64,000 nt of DNA from Siphonodentalium dalli (lineage: Eukaryota; Mollusca; Scaphopoda; Gadilida; Siphonodentaliidae): the NCBI GenBank assembly GCA_032622095.1, contig CP136064.1, positions 45,335,573-45,399,572 on the forward strand. The letters are read 5' to 3'. The translations under genes were made by a program, and so were the position numbers. Below are positions 1 through 12,554 of the stretch, one piece after another (the first letter of the stretch is position 1; each line of letters begins with the position of its first letter). The notes beneath the pieces were generated by a model. That model was given only the letters and a program-made list of their open reading frames with translations. It ran no database searches and had not been told where the DNA came from.

Positions 1-345
1 TAATTCAATGACAACTTTACAACTGGAATATGCAGCTACGCAATGCACACTATTAGTTTTCAGTATATTTTTGTTTGAAAATATCTTACCATTACCACCC
101 ACATAATCATGCTAAATATCGAGTGATCACCGTTTAAGATGTTATTTCCACGTTGAACATTCACGCAATAGTATTAATTGTGGTTCTGTGTGCAGCAGCT
201 ATGTGTAACATTAGGGAGAAGGAGTAAACGTGGTGATGCGGTTGAAGAAAACGTAGTAAGTTTCGCGTAGTTGTGGCCTTGGTGAATTCAACCAAATATA
301 TAATTTCCAGGTATAAACACAGTAGGATGCGTTCACATAGCTGGC
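1..345. repeat. Dispersed repeat, family A copy 1
   Basis: This stretch aligns by eye, in the same orientation, with 58805-59150. Both share the run CAACTGGAATATGC, the phrase TGTGTAACATTAGGGAGAAG and the phrase CCTTGGTGAAT. No reading frame of note is present. The left edge may lie outside the window. The nature of the element is unknown. Confidence 0.7.
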
Positions 346-423
346 ACAAATATCGGGCTATTATTCATGAAAGTAATTAAAGAGCTTTTACCTCTCTTCT
401 GTTAAAGTTCTGGGAAATTGCAA

Positions 424-543
424 TGACCTCGGCAAGATATTTAGAGTATATAAAGCCCATCATTGACCTCGGCGAGATATTCAGAGTAAATAAAGTCCAT
501 CATTGACCTCGGCCAGATATTCAGAGTAAATAAAGTCCATCAT
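424..543. repeat. Tandem repeat, 40 bp x 3
   Basis: Three consecutive 40-bp units begin at 424, 464 and 504, each starting TGACCTCGGC and ending in CCATCAT. Units 2 and 3 differ by one base and unit 1 is slightly more diverged. Confidence 0.9.
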
Positions 544-884
544 TGTGATATATCGTGTATTTTTACCCAAACTATTTCTCCTTCCAAATTACGTATTAAT
601 AACTGTGGAGATCTCAATGAGACATATGTCCGTTCAGAGAAACCGCATCTCATTCCAGAGTCTCGTATCACCCAGGTTACCACAATATTTTTGTGGGGGA
701 AAAAACCCGTCTCAAATAAAACATTTGGTATATTTTTGGACCAATGTTTGATTAATGCATCACAAAATATTTTTTCAGTTTTGGGGGACGTGGTTTTTCA
801 TAATGATTCAAACGGACATGGGCCATTTGAATCTCTAAATATGTTTATAATTATGTAGTTTGGAATAGCATGAGTATGGTAATA
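544..884. other. Non-coding stretch, nothing recognised
   Basis: The longest frame is a 68-codon shadow with no domain signature. No repeat was noticed. Confidence 0.5.
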
Positions 885-1460
885 AAGCAGGTTTTTTTTT
901 AGCTCATATGAGATGAAGTATATGTCGTACGTCCGTCCGTCTGCCAATCAGTCAGCCATTGACTTCTTCTCCAGAACCATAACACCAAATGGGTTCATAT
1001 TTGGTGTGGATGTTCCCTAGGTGACTCACATTCAAAATAGTTCAAATGAGGTCACCAGGTCAATAATTGCGAAGCCAGGCCCATAGCTTTCCCGCCAAGG
1101 TAATTATTAAAACGTCTTCTTCTTAAGAACCATCGGACCTACTTAGCTTATATTTGGCATCGATGGTCCTTGCGTGACTAGGATTCAGATTTAGAGGTCA
1201 CAAGGTCAAATCGGTGCGAATTAGATCGGACCCATGTGCCCTCTAATATGTTTAATGTCCAGATATCGACTTTCAAAAGAGGAAATGTACCCCGGAGTAA
1301 TAAAATACCCTGTACGAGTTGGCACCACAAAGCCACCATATGCATGTTCCTTTTATAGAGCAGAAAATAATTAAATCGGACCCATGGCCCCATTGATATT
1401 GGGTTTTGGTGACCATATATCGACTTTCGAGATGTCAAGATGTAACGCGTTTTGAATTTT
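885..1460. repeat. Degenerate ~150-bp-period repeat, start of a bivalve-type family
   Basis: The segment opens with a T run, AGCTCATATGAG and a GTCCGTCCGTC stretch. Diverged units follow; for example ATCGGACCCATG occurs near 1224 and again near 1376. The same phrases (TTCTTCTTAAGAACC, TTATATTTGG) recur in 33725-34632, so the two are probably copies of one family. No coding capacity is visible. Confidence 0.6.
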
Positions 1461-2112
1461 TGTCAGCCTGGTAACAATTCCAGTCGCCCAAAAGTGGTAG
1501 ATAGTAAAGAGCGTTCTCAGTACATCAGCTTGTAAGCATATATTCCAGGCAAAGCAAAACTAAATTCATATGGCAATCAGGCATCGCTAAAGTACACATG
1601 CACAACGATTCGCAGAAAACGATCACAAAATCACATAATAGATAACGCTCTTTAAAATCTATTTTTTTTGCGACGAAATCATGACGCTCTTTATGGCGAG
1701 CTTGGACAACAATTCAAAACGCATTAAACCTTTTTCTTTAGGAAAGAGATATCTGGCCACAAAGGCCCCACGTTAATGGGCCCGTAGGTCAGATATAATT
1801 AAACCTTCCATGAATGGAGCTTCCTGAAATTTTGCGAAAACCTTGTGCCAATGTATTATTTTATAAATACGAGTCTCCCATAAGGAGCCTCACATATATA
1901 AGAATGCATTGGCCTAACAATATTTACCCTTAACTACATGCAAGCCAGTGAATTCCCTTATATATGCGAGGCACACTTTGGTGGACTCGGATATATAAGA
2001 AGATACACTGACAAGGGTCTTTAATGCTGCACCAGCGCAGTTCCGCCATGAACGGGTTAATGAGCCCGTATGTCCGAACTAATTAATTGCTGGTATAAAA
2101 ACGCATAGATGG
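1461..2112. repeat. Mosaic of short repeat fragments
   Basis: About 1640-1770 matches 6492-6690 (GCGACGAAATCATGACGCTC, then GGAAAGAGATATCTGGCCAC). About 1850-1925 is a decayed copy of the hairpin element at 60345-60690 (CAATGTATT to GAATGCATTGGCCTAACAA). Between and after them only unassigned sequence is seen. Confidence 0.55.
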
Positions 2113-2895
2113 CGATTATATGGTTCAAATCGGACAGGGTAACTTTAGAGTAGTTTTTATTGTTCACATTTTAATTTTGTTGTTTGAGGTTTTGAAATAG
2201 AAAATCAATACAACTACGAAAACATATATCTGTATACTATATGTTTCCTCTCCCGTTCTCAGATTCTTCAAATATTTGACCACAAATAAGTTCCGAGATT
2301 TGTGATACAGTAGTTTTTGTCTAGATTCCAGGCACAATCATGAGGTTTATTTACTTACCCTGTTTAACGGTATATGCCTATATAGTCCTGTTTTGCCCGA
2401 AATACTTCTAATCCACGTGTCATATATATGTCTACCGGTTCCGCAGTGCCATTCTATACCCATTCAGACGTGAGGAGTGAATTGATCTATCCCCATATAG
2501 TCAAATTGATGTCCACAGCATAACATTTTTATAAATATCTTAAACATACTCGGTTGTTGGTCTTGTCTTAATTCAATTATTAATGGAGTTACCTTAGTGA
2601 CATCAATTGTCGGCAGCAGGAGCTCGAATGCGAAACAATGGGCGTTCATTTACTGTGATTAGTACGGTGAATTTTAAAACCCACCCGCGTGTTATCCATT
2701 CGTCCTGGTGCGGCTGTTGTCTGACAGAATGCCCCAGAGATCCCACTACAAAATCCGATCGCGCCCGACCGTATATACCTCCCAGGATTCCGATCGACAT
2801 GGTTCTTGCACTATCATGCAGATTAGACATGTGTGTACCAAAGTTCCATCCCCCAAGCCCGCAGCTCGAGCGGAACCGCCACTGTTAACTCCTAA
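2113..2895. repeat. Dispersed repeat, family B copy 1
   Basis: This matches 12555-13905 in the same orientation. Both contain CGGACAGGGTAACTTTAGAG, GATTCCAGGCACAATCATGA and a GC-rich block ending near CGGAACCGCCACT. The short frames on both strands of the GC-rich block (2600-2900) are not conserved in reading frame in the second copy, so I treat them as shadows. Confidence 0.8.
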
Positions 2896-2950
2896 CACGG
2901 CCGGTTCCGCTAGGTAATCAAAATAATTAAAAAAAAAAGGCACATAGTTG

Positions 2951-3190
2951 TTGACGCGGGAATGGATATACTAACTCCATATGCTACGGTCAGATTCGTA
3001 GCGAATACCCATCAGCATCCCTGGGTGATCAGGTAAGTTGCTAGCTAAGGCGGAATTCGATATACTAACTCCATATGATACGGTCGGATTTGTAGCGAAT
3101 ACCCCTCAGCATCCTTGAGTGATCGGGTAAGTTGCTAGCTAAGGCGGAAGTCGATATACTAACTGTATATGATACGGTCGGATTCGCTAT
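2951..3190. repeat. Tandem repeat, 94 bp x ~2.5
   Basis: GATATACTAACT recurs at 2965, 3059 and 3153. It is followed each time by a TATGATACGGTCGGATT-like block and a GTAAGTTGCTAGCTAAGGCG block. Confidence 0.85.
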
Positions 3191-4393
3191 GCATGTATGC
3201 AAAAACCGTTAGGGCGGTATTCACCAAATAAGTTTATTTTATAAACCAGGTAAGTTATTTGCTAACGGCTGAATACTAGCGCTTACACCACACTCATTAT
3301 ATGTGGCCGACTGTCAACAATTACAAGAAAACCATAGTCAGAAATGGTAACGCGCTCAAGATCATATACTATATACCCATGATTGTAATTATATAATCTT
3401 TTTCATTTCTGTTATTTGTAGTCGGCAAAGCTTATCACAAACCAAAAATCAACATTATTGACATAATGTAAACGTCAATAAACGAAATTGAAATTCTCAA
3501 CTACACCTTTTACCGGGCTCGCCATCGGGGTCGCACTACAGCTCGGTCTCGGCGTCGCACTACAACTTTTAATGTGTCCCAATAATTAACATAAATAGAA
3601 CCCCCAGCGCTATGGCAGCGCCCAGGCGAAATGAGAATTTGTACATTAGTATACACGCGGCACGCGTAACAATCGTACTTGGACCCCGTTTACATGCGCG
3701 CGATGAATTTATTATGAACAAGATTTCAGATATGTTCATGAGAATGCATTAATCGTTCAAATATTAACGTGGAACTGAACTAGGAACGTGCACATGGTGC
3801 CGTCGATATAAACATGTATGTTGAAAAGGCTGTTTTAGTGCAACCATGTCAATGGACGGATAAATGAATAGCAACCAGCCTGGACCACATGTGGCGCCAC
3901 GGTTTTATGCGCCTATACGCTATATGAAAACCTGACTTTTGACAATATACCGTTATCTTCATAAGTGCGTTTATCAGTATGTTCCTGTTAATTGGGTTGG
4001 GTTGGGTTGAGTTACGCCGTTACTGATACCAAGAATGATCCCAGTATAATACACGAGAGTAAGATCTTCAGCACTAAACTGTTATAGCTGGTGTTGCAAC
4101 AAACAGCTCCCGTTGCCACACACCACACGATCCGAGGGTCGATGGGGGGCATTATATATACATATACGGAAAAACAAAATTAAACCAATGATAATTGATT
4201 GTGGTAATATCTGGCTATTTATTTTTCCCGTACTGAAACTTTAACATTTCATATTTTAATGAATTAAATTGATACCAATATGATAATTCCAACTGCGTTA
4301 GTGTCTTCGTTGTTGGTAAGGCCGTGGTTTAGACATTCTAATTTTAAACTCCTCATAAGGATAAAAAACACATGAGCTAACCACCATAAAAAC
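3191..4393. other. Non-coding stretch, little recognised
   Basis: A short phrase near 3210-3275 (TTCACCAA, GTTTATTTTATAA, CTGAAT) recurs near 6226-6283. A GGGTTGGGTTGGGTTGAG run lies near 3993. No gene-like frame is present. Confidence 0.4.
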
Positions 4394-4472
4394 TTCATAT
4401 ACCGTTTCATAAGAGACAATAATTGCTAACTAATAGTTAGCAATTATTGTCTCTTATGAAACGGTATATGAA
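4394..4472. repeat. Perfect 38-bp hairpin
   Basis: Arms 4394-4431 and 4435-4472 are exact reverse complements around a 3-base loop (AAT). The right arm runs directly into the longer fold-back element that follows. Confidence 0.95.
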
Positions 4473-4950
4473 ATCTGTTTCTTTTTTAACCAAAAGTCAA
4501 ATAGGTTCCTACTGTCGGTCATAGTTTTGGGCTGAAACGCTATCAATTCGGCTTGGTGTGCCAGACTGTAAATATCCAACAGTTAATTTAAGAAGTTTGC
4601 ACTAGCTAGTTTAGACAATTCCTTCCCAATGGGGTACAGCTGATATTTCCCGTAACTTTTGTCTCCAATATAAGTTACGTTAGTAACTATCCCTTCAAAA
4701 CACGTTTCATCTCTTTTCTTAATTGGAAAGTGGGTTTCAAACTGAACTTATATTGGAGAGACATTTACTGGAACTATCAGCTGTACTCCATTGGAAAGGA
4801 ATTGTCTAAACTAGCTAGTGCAAACTTCTTAAATTAACTGTTGGATATTTACAGTCTGGCACACCAAGCCGAATTGATAGCGTTTCAGCCCAAAACTATG
4901 ACCGACAGTAGGAACCTATTTGACTTTTGGTTAAAAAAGAAACAGATTTC
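4470..4950. mobile_element. Fold-back (palindromic) element
   Basis: The left arm (about 4470-4680) and right arm (about 4735-4950) are near-perfect reverse complements. They start GAAATCTGTTTCTTTTTTAA and end with its complement. The loop of roughly 55-60 bp around 4681-4735 is only partly paired. No coding frame is present. It is probably a non-autonomous DNA element, but no target duplication could be fixed. Confidence 0.85.
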
Positions 4951-5112
4951 ACAATAAAATAATCAGAACATTTGATACCCCCACCGTGAGCATTTCCATG
5001 ATAACAATGGTATAAAAGAAACTAAACTATCTTATAAAAAGGGGAGTGTACCGCATCCATGTTTATACATATGCGTACGCTTTGGGCATTTAAGGTTAAA
5101 CCAAACCAGTTT

Positions 5113-5895
5113 TCAATTTTAAAATTGGTAGAAAAGTATCAAAACAACCACACTCTTGACTTTGTGCGCACATACAGACAAAACAGTCAGCTAATTTCCA
5201 TAAAAGAAAGTACAACAGGAATCAGGAGAACTCCATAATAAACGCTTACTTGATAAATCCATATTTTATAGTAACAAAACGTATTTATTTAAAATTTTCC
5301 AAAGCCACGGTATGTGTTGTGGCTCAACTTTACCATAAGGCAAACAGCTGGATTTTACTGTGACTGTAATTGTGCAAGGTCAGATTCCCTCAGCAAGCCA
5401 GCTTATATTTTAACATGGCCAGCCTGGTCCAAATCCCAATCAGGATTAATCAAGAGATTACTCATGAATTCCCACCAGCAAGTTTACAATGGATACAGTC
5501 ATTGCCAAATACTGTTGTGTGATATCTGGTTGTGTCATTTCAAAATTTGATCACTCGCTTCAAAAACATGAGAATTTAATCATGTTTTGCGCTGTAATAT
5601 ATGGATTTCTCAACAAAGCGTTCTTGACAGAGATCTCCCCAATCGGGATTCAGTTTTGTTTGTGGAAATATCTCAACAACAGACCCTGTAAGTGTGCACA
5701 AAGTCAGAATTCAGTTCGGAAGAAAGTATCAAATATTTCCAATTTCTGTCACAGGTAAAGTGTTATTTACTACATATAATGTATGTATAGTTCTTTTTAG
5801 ATTTTCATGTGAATGTGTGCCATTTTTTTCTCTACTTAAAATATTACCCAAATTTGAACCGGAGTCCATATTGGAGTCTTCGGTTAAGCCTTAAA
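5113..5895 (+). repeat. Dispersed repeat, family C copy 1
   Basis: This is the reverse complement of 13908-14770, with shared blocks such as GTGTGCACAAAGTCAGA and ACTCATGAATTCCCACCAGC. The short frames on this strand (5314-5894) do not stay open in the other copy and are rejected as genes. Confidence 0.8.
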
Positions 5896-6491
5896 TAAAA
5901 CATTTGCAATAAATTATTTGCAAAATGGCATAACGGTAAATTCAGATACCTCTTTCTCACGAATAAGACAGGTTGTGGTCACCCAATACTTGATCTGGCA
6001 ACTACGATTAAATTTCTTGGCTCAAGGTGTACATGTAAACCCCACATCTCTTGATTGGATAATTATATGCCGCGGCGACGTCTTCTCGTCCATCGACGAC
6101 CACACCACAGACAGCTTCGTATTGAGCTTCGCCCTGTTAAAACTACTTGGACTATATATAAACCCAGTTTGTGAATACCACCCCAGCTGGGGGTTGTGCG
6201 GTCTGGTGGTAGGTACCCTTTGGTCCGAATTCACCAAGTGGGTTTATTTTATAATATCAGGTAGTTTATTTGGTAATAGCTGAATGCACAAGACATTTTC
6301 GCTATATATTTAACGACATACGTTGCCGATGATGTGATTGACCCAAACTATCAGATTTTCCAATTGTATTTATCAATGTATTATGACTAAATCGCGAGCA
6401 CTCACCGGCCACAATCCTCGTGCAAAGCGGTAAACATTATGCGTACAAGAAAACCATAGTCAGAAATGGTAACGCCCTCAAGATCATATTA
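5896..6491. other. Non-coding stretch with one 121-codon frame of doubtful meaning
   Basis: The frame at 5918-6283 has no recognisable domain. Its 3' part overlaps a phrase repeated near 3210-3275, and an antisense frame of similar length overlaps it, so it is not called as a gene. Confidence 0.4.
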
Positions 6492-6611
6492 TAAATCTAC
6501 CTTTTTTGCGACGAAAGCATGACGCTCTTTAAAATCTACCTTTTTTGCGACGAAAGCATGACGCTCTTTAAAATCTACCCTTTTTGCGACGAAAGCATGA
6601 CGCTCTTTGTG
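6492..6611. repeat. Tandem repeat, 39 bp x 3
   Basis: Units start at about 6492, 6531 and 6570 and read AAAATCTACC, a T run, then GCGACGAAAGCATGACGCTC. A single unit occurs near 1650-1690, so the expansion happened in this copy. Confidence 0.9.
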
Positions 6612-6689
6612 GCGTGCTTGGACAACAATTCAAAACGCATTAAAACTTCTTCTTTTGGAAAGAGATATCTGGCCACAAATGCCCCTCAT

Positions 6690-6960
6690 TAAAGATGTTG
6701 GCGGTGGGTATGCTGTTAAAATACCGCCATAAACAGAAAAAATAGTAAAATATAGACAAACTTTGTTCTGATACCAATCAGAAATATGGCATAAACAGTA
6801 TGTTATTTTCCCTTTGTTATGTAAACACAAACAAAAAACGTTACCTTACCTGGCTTTTGTTTAGATCCGGATATGGTAAACATAAAGAGCGTTATTTGTT
6901 ACTGTTTTCCTGATATGGAAATAATAAATAGCGTTTATATCTTTTGTGTGTGATTAACCA
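6690..6960 (+). repeat. Dispersed repeat, family D copy 1
   Basis: It is inverted relative to 13086-13575. Shared blocks include TTGGCGGTGGGTAT and CATAAACAGTATGTTAT. Confidence 0.7.
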
Positions 6961-7113
6961 ATAGAATTGCGCTGTGTTATGTAAACAGAAGCACAACTTA
7001 TGTAACACGAGCAGGCTCTTGTTTATGTACACAATCTTGGCGACAATATACTATATACGCGCTGATTATGTTTGGCATATGAATAAAAATAAATATATAG
7101 AGGATATGAAATG

Positions 7114-7236
7114 AGTGTTTCTCTCATATGATATTTATGAAACGAGTCTAAGAATTTTCAGTTTTCTCGAGCCTCCGGCGAGAGAAAACTGAAAATTCGT
7201 GACGAGTTTCATAAATATCATATGAGAGAAACACGA
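7114..7236. repeat. Long hairpin (fold-back MITE-like)
   Basis: The arms begin GTGTTTCTCTCATATGATAT and end with its reverse complement near 7236. They meet at a GC-rich tip (CTCGAGCCTCCGGCGAG). A few mismatches are present. No target duplication is clear. Confidence 0.85.
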
Positions 7237-8064
7237 ATTACATATTCTATTTATCATATGACACCTATAAATTGATTATGATTGACGCGCACGAATTTGA
7301 CCTGCATTTAGTTAGAGATACGTCTCGGCTCCGGCTGCCATTCAGCCAATCAAAACACACTTTTTGTCAACAAACCAATCAAATTATCGGAAGGTGATAT
7401 GAACTAGTATAGTTCATATGAAATTGATTTATGACATACTAGTTGGATTCCTTATGTCGCAAAATATGGTCGCGCGTTTTCGGAATGTTAAAAGCGATAT
7501 GAGAACAGTTGCTATACCACCAGTGTGTCTATTTTCAGAATCTACCTGTTTCCAGTTTGATATTTTGGTGGAAACAGGTTTGTATGGGGCTTTTGTTTGT
7601 GTACCCCTCTATTTTTTTCCCGTCCACCTGGTAATAAAAACATGCTATTACGCATAGCAAGTTCGGTAAGTGGCTTTCTTTGTTCTTGGAAATCGAAAAA
7701 CATGGGGAGATCTTGCCACAAATTACTTAATTACATATCTTAATGTGGAATGTTATCAAAAATCATCAGACGAATTGCATTTATGACTGCATTTTCAATT
7801 TTATTCCAAAATATTAAGGTATTGTATATTCTTAAAATGAGCTATAGCACATATGGACGGACATGAACAATCTACAAGGATATCTTGATCATATGCCACA
7901 AACAAAACTTCGATACATCGATTTTTGGTAAAGATATTGCAGAAAAGCTACCCTTACCCCTACCCTCGCTGATTTCACAAGTCAGATTCCTTTGGTCGAA
8001 AACAACGATCGCGCCATTTCCGGATTGTCTAAGACGACATGCGAACGGTTTATTTATCAATATC
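7237..8064. other. Non-coding stretch, nothing recognised
   Basis: A phrase near 7537-7590 (TTTTCAGAATCTACCTG, then GTGGAAACAGG) is a decayed relative of the repeat units that follow at 8065-8400. No gene-like frame is seen. Confidence 0.4.
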
Positions 8065-8400
8065 GTGTCTACTTTCAGAGTTTACCTGTGTCCAGTTGAA
8101 ATTTTATTGGAAAAAAAAGTTTTTGGACTGTTTTAAGAATTTAAAGAGCGTTTGCTTATTATACAAATATTAATCCTCATAACTAACCTTCTGGTGGACT
8201 GTGCGTGTTGAAATTAACAAAAGTATCAAATTTGGCGGTATACTTTCAGAGTCTACTTGTTCCAGTCTGACATTTTAGTGGAAACAAATTGTTTGGACGG
8301 TTTTAAAAATTTAAAGAGCGTTTCCTGATTATACAGATATTAACTAACACGATTAGCCTTTTCGTGAATTGTGCAAGTTGAAATTGTGCACATATGTCAA
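8065..8400. repeat. Degenerate direct repeat, ~178-bp period
   Basis: ACTTTCAGAGT recurs at about 8070 and 8247. It is followed both times by a TTTAAAGAGCGTTT block and a TGTGC(G/A)(T/A)GTTGAAATT block. Confidence 0.75.
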
Positions 8401-8883
8401 GTATGACTCTGAAATGTATTTTTGAGAATGGTGTCGTCAGATAAGTCTCCGCTGGTACAGTACCACAGTTGCGAACAAAACTAACGTTGGATCCTATAGA
8501 GAGTTTGACAATTTACTCAAACGTTCACAGTGGTGGAACTTAATGGCTATCATATATGCATGGCTCTTACGTGTAATCTATCGTAACTACATGTGATTTT
8601 TACAAAATTAACATGCAATATAGTCAGATACAGTAGTTGAAAAAATGTGGTTCACATCAATCATATACATCACAATCACGTGCTTCAATGATAATGTCCA
8701 CTATTATACAAATGCAATGTTTATCAAGACTAAAGTTTCAGGATGCCGTTGTAAAATTGATTGATGGTGTTTTTTCATCAATTGACAAAATTAATGTTTA
8801 TTGCCAGGACGAAGTACCGCATAATACGGAGTTGTGTGCTAACACATATGGGAGTCATATTTAAGTAAGTGTCAGTCAAAACT
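8401..8883. other. Non-coding stretch, no supported gene
   Basis: A 75-codon frame at 8637-8864 has no identifiable domain and no paralogue in the window. Confidence 0.4.
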
Positions 8884-10101
8884 TTTAGGACATGGGAATA
8901 TTTTTTAATTGCGTGGCCACGAAATACTAATTCGTGGCCACGAAATAACTAATTCGTGGTCACGAAATAAATAATTCGTGGCCACTATAAATAACTAATT
9001 GTGATATACGATCGTCAGTCACTGTTGTAATGGAAGCGGATAGAGATGATCTGGTTGCAGTTGTCCACCATCTTGGCATGAGCCACGGCGATTTGAGATA
9101 AAGCGTGTTGCATGGTGGCCCGTAAAACAAATTAAGTAATCACCCCTTTCACCAACCCGATCCAAAGTTGCCGCCGTCCTGGGGGTGGGTTACATGGGCA
9201 CCCACGACATTCAGTATATCTTGGGGGCACCATACAGCACCAATTATACCACATCAAACGGCTAAGGGGTCGAGAAATTGTATAGGTGTCATATTTTAAC
9301 CCATCTGGGGGTGGCCATTTTGGATCGGGGATGGTGAAAGCGGGTGAACAGTTAGTTTGTCTCAGGGGTCACCCTACAACACACTGTATTCGACCTAAAA
9401 TGGGGGGGGATTGCATGGTACCATATATGGATCCCTCTGATCAGTTATCATTTTCGCTTGAGTGGGCTGAGGGTGTGAAAAATTAGCTTTCTTTGTGAAC
9501 CACGGTAGAACACTCTTTATTTGATCTATATCGGTCAAGTGACCGAGAAATAATGTGTACCCCATTTGACCCCTTCTGAGCGGCGACCATTTTGGATCGG
9601 GTATGGTAGAAAGGGGTGAATATTTATAAGCTTGTTTTGGGCCCACCCTACAAAACCCTTTATTTTACTTAAATCGGCCAATATGCCGAGATAAATGGCA
9701 TTCCCATCCGATCGATCCCTTGTGGTAAAAACTAATGAATAGTCAGTTTGTCTTGGAGCCACCTGACCCGTGTTTCCCCGTTCTCTCTGGGATAGTTTAT
9801 ATATGACGTCCATACCCCCATAGAGCCCGGTTCCCACGCCATAAAGGGGTTTATAGTAGCTACTCTGCGATCGTACGCATTGTTTCTAAATCATCGTCAA
9901 GTCAGTGTAACCATACCGTAAAGGTATCTGGATATATATGCAAAGGTTAATCAGTTATTTCGTGGCCACGAATTAGTATTTCGTGACCACGAATTAGTTA
10001 TTTCTTGGCCACGAATTAGTATTTTGTGGCCACCAAATTAGTTATTTCGTGGCCACGAATTAGTATTTCGTGAAATAAAAAACAAATTCTCATGTCCTAA
10101 A
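8884..10101. mobile_element. Element bounded by arrays of the palindrome TTCGTGGCCACGAA
   Basis: The ends are TTTAGGACATG (8884) and its complement CATGTCCTAAA (10091-10101). Inside each end lies a run of spaced copies of the 14-bp palindrome TTCGTGGCCACGAA (8915-8990 and 9958-10075), giving TIR-like arms made of palindromes. The interior (about 9050-9850) has two diverged direct units containing CCATTTTGGATCGGG (near 9308 and 9587). No protein is recognised and no target duplication is clear. Confidence 0.75.
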
Positions 10102-12554
10102 CCAGCCACCGTAGCTTATGGAACATTCTGTTTTAGTATTAAGTTTGGAGAAACCCGACCAGCATCAACGTAACAACTACAACAACTCATCTATATGCCA
10201 ATGATATGTTTAGCCAAATATATGTGGATAGGGTGGTATTGTTTAAAAATGTTAAACAATGTTATCATGTCCATGTTTATTACTAAATATAGCTGGGCTT
10301 ATATAGATGGTTGTTCTATAATTCCTGGTCGGGTTTATCCAAATTGGGAGTTTAAATTATGTTCATTAGAGTATAAAGAAAACACTTTCTCCGTCCACTC
10401 GATACCTCCCCCGGGATACATGTTTCACATACTAAATTAACATCTTTGTCAACATAACAAATCTCTCCCTCAAATACTTTGCCACAAGAATAAAAATAAA
10501 TTGTCAGTATAAATAGGCAAGACATCTCTGGACACTTTCTAAGAAGATATATATGTGCATTGTGTGCTTGGTCTTATATATTGTACAACACAGTAAGATA
10601 CAAGTGACACAGTGCGGGGACAATACTGTGTCGAAGAACATAGTTAAGGGGACCCATCCATCATCCTTCATAATGTATCATGACTCCATCTGTTGTGACA
10701 AACCATCGACTTAGGCTTAATGGGTCGTTCTCCCCCAATAATATACTTGGCTTTGAACCGGCCATGGTATTTTCCCGTAAATGAGATAGTGTCTATAGTC
10801 AGATGGTATTGGTTATGTTCAAATGGTGACACAGATATGAAACTGTACATGTTTGTGCCCCATGGGCCATTGATCATTATAAGATCGAGAAACTTAGTCT
10901 AGGAAATTACCAGGAATTCACTGGAATTTGCAATTATAGCTTATAGGGTCGTAATTCAACGTTTGCGTTTCCGATACAGTTAATACCCAAATATGAAATT
11001 TGATATATACCTGGTCGTCAAAGTGAACCAGATGTCTTATTTAAGGTTAGCAACGGTTGCTAATCAAATACCACAATTGTGTACTAATCATTTATTGGTA
11101 TTGCCTTAATTTAGTCAGTGTCTAATAACATGGTGCTGGCTTTGTTCAAAGTTGGGCACATGCATGTCTAAAACTATATATGCAGCCAGGTTCTGCGTAG
11201 GCCACTGATCATTATAAGATCGGGAGACGTTGCCACCGGACCAGATAGCTAATTAGTAGCGGTTACTAAGCACCTACTCGGAATGCAGGAACATGCATCT
11301 ATGGTTGATACATATTTTACTCATTAAGCTCTACTCTAGTGGAAATTCGAATTTACTTGATTTTCACAGCTATTCACGAAGCGTGGAGATTAACTGTGGT
11401 CAGAATATTGATGGTGAATGTTGGGTTTCAGTCGCTGCACTGAAGTTGGTCAAATGTAACTGGCGTGGGAAGCGTGAAAGCAAAGCCTATACCGCTATAG
11501 TAAAGATCTCAGCTGCACCGAAATGTCCATTTATCAGTAGCACAAATCCTGCGAAAACACAGATTCTCTTAGTGCATATGGGATAGACTCCTATGACAAC
11601 GATTGAGTTAATGACAGCGAAAAACTACCATCTATACCTGTGTATTTGTGACACTACATCCCGTTATGATCAACGATGTGGTTTTAAAACTAGTCAGTGG
11701 ACAACAATACAGACAAGTGTCAAATAAAACAATGATATAATATGTAATCACATCGTGAACAGTCTTGTTGTGAATATTTTCATTTGATTGAACAGGCTGC
11801 ATATTATCGAAACTACAAAAACCATTCGAAACTTACTTTTGCCAATTACTGTATCTTGAGGCATAACTATATCATATGTTGCAACTATTAAATCACGGAT
11901 AGTTACAATGGGTCAAACACGAGTGTTAAACTTCATATATTTGCGCACGATTGCCAATAAGTGATATTACAATCAACGTTTGAGCATAACACGAAATTCT
12001 CCATAGGGTTAAGTGTTAATTTTTGATCGCAACTGTAGCCAGCAAGAATCATCTGAGCACATCCATTCCTTTTAAAACTACGTCTGTGTTTCATACTTAG
12101 ATTTTTTTAGGAATATCAGTACGCGCATATCATCATACGCGAAATGGCGCCATCTATCCAAAGTACTAGAATCTCCATAGGGCTCAGTGTTAAATTTTGA
12201 TCACAACTGTAGCCAACAAGAATGAACCGATCACATCAAAATTTTCAAAAATACATGTAATGGTCATATCTAGTACTTTGGAGAAGTTTCAAATCTCACC
12301 GATCACCATACGCCAGATGGCACCATATACCGTGTTCTGTAAATACGAAACGCTCTCTAAATGATGTTGACCCCGATTTAGGCCGACCCGCCAAAATTCA
12401 AGAATGGAAACAAGTCAATCCCGAAAACACACCTACTAGGCATACATAATCCGTTTTCAGATCGCTTTTAACAAACCAAAAATGCAAAATGACATAAGGA
12501 ATCCGACTATACTTTCCAACGTAAATAATGATTGAGTCATATGATAAATTTTTA
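10102..12554. other. Non-coding stretch with one short direct repeat
   Basis: A block of about 65 bp (CCATAGGG, GTGTTAA, then CAACTGTAGCCA) occurs near 12001 and again about 171 bp later. CATTGATCATTATAAGATCG near 10866 is echoed near 11205. No gene-like frame with a domain is visible. Confidence 0.45.

Noticed and set aside
2600-2943. Four overlapping frames on both strands in a GC-rich block
   Set aside because: They overlap each other in several frames, and the block is part of a dispersed repeat whose other copy (13620-13905) does not preserve any of them.
5314-5894. Three overlapping plus-strand frames
   Set aside because: The inverted copy at 13908-14770 does not keep these frames open, so they are accidental.
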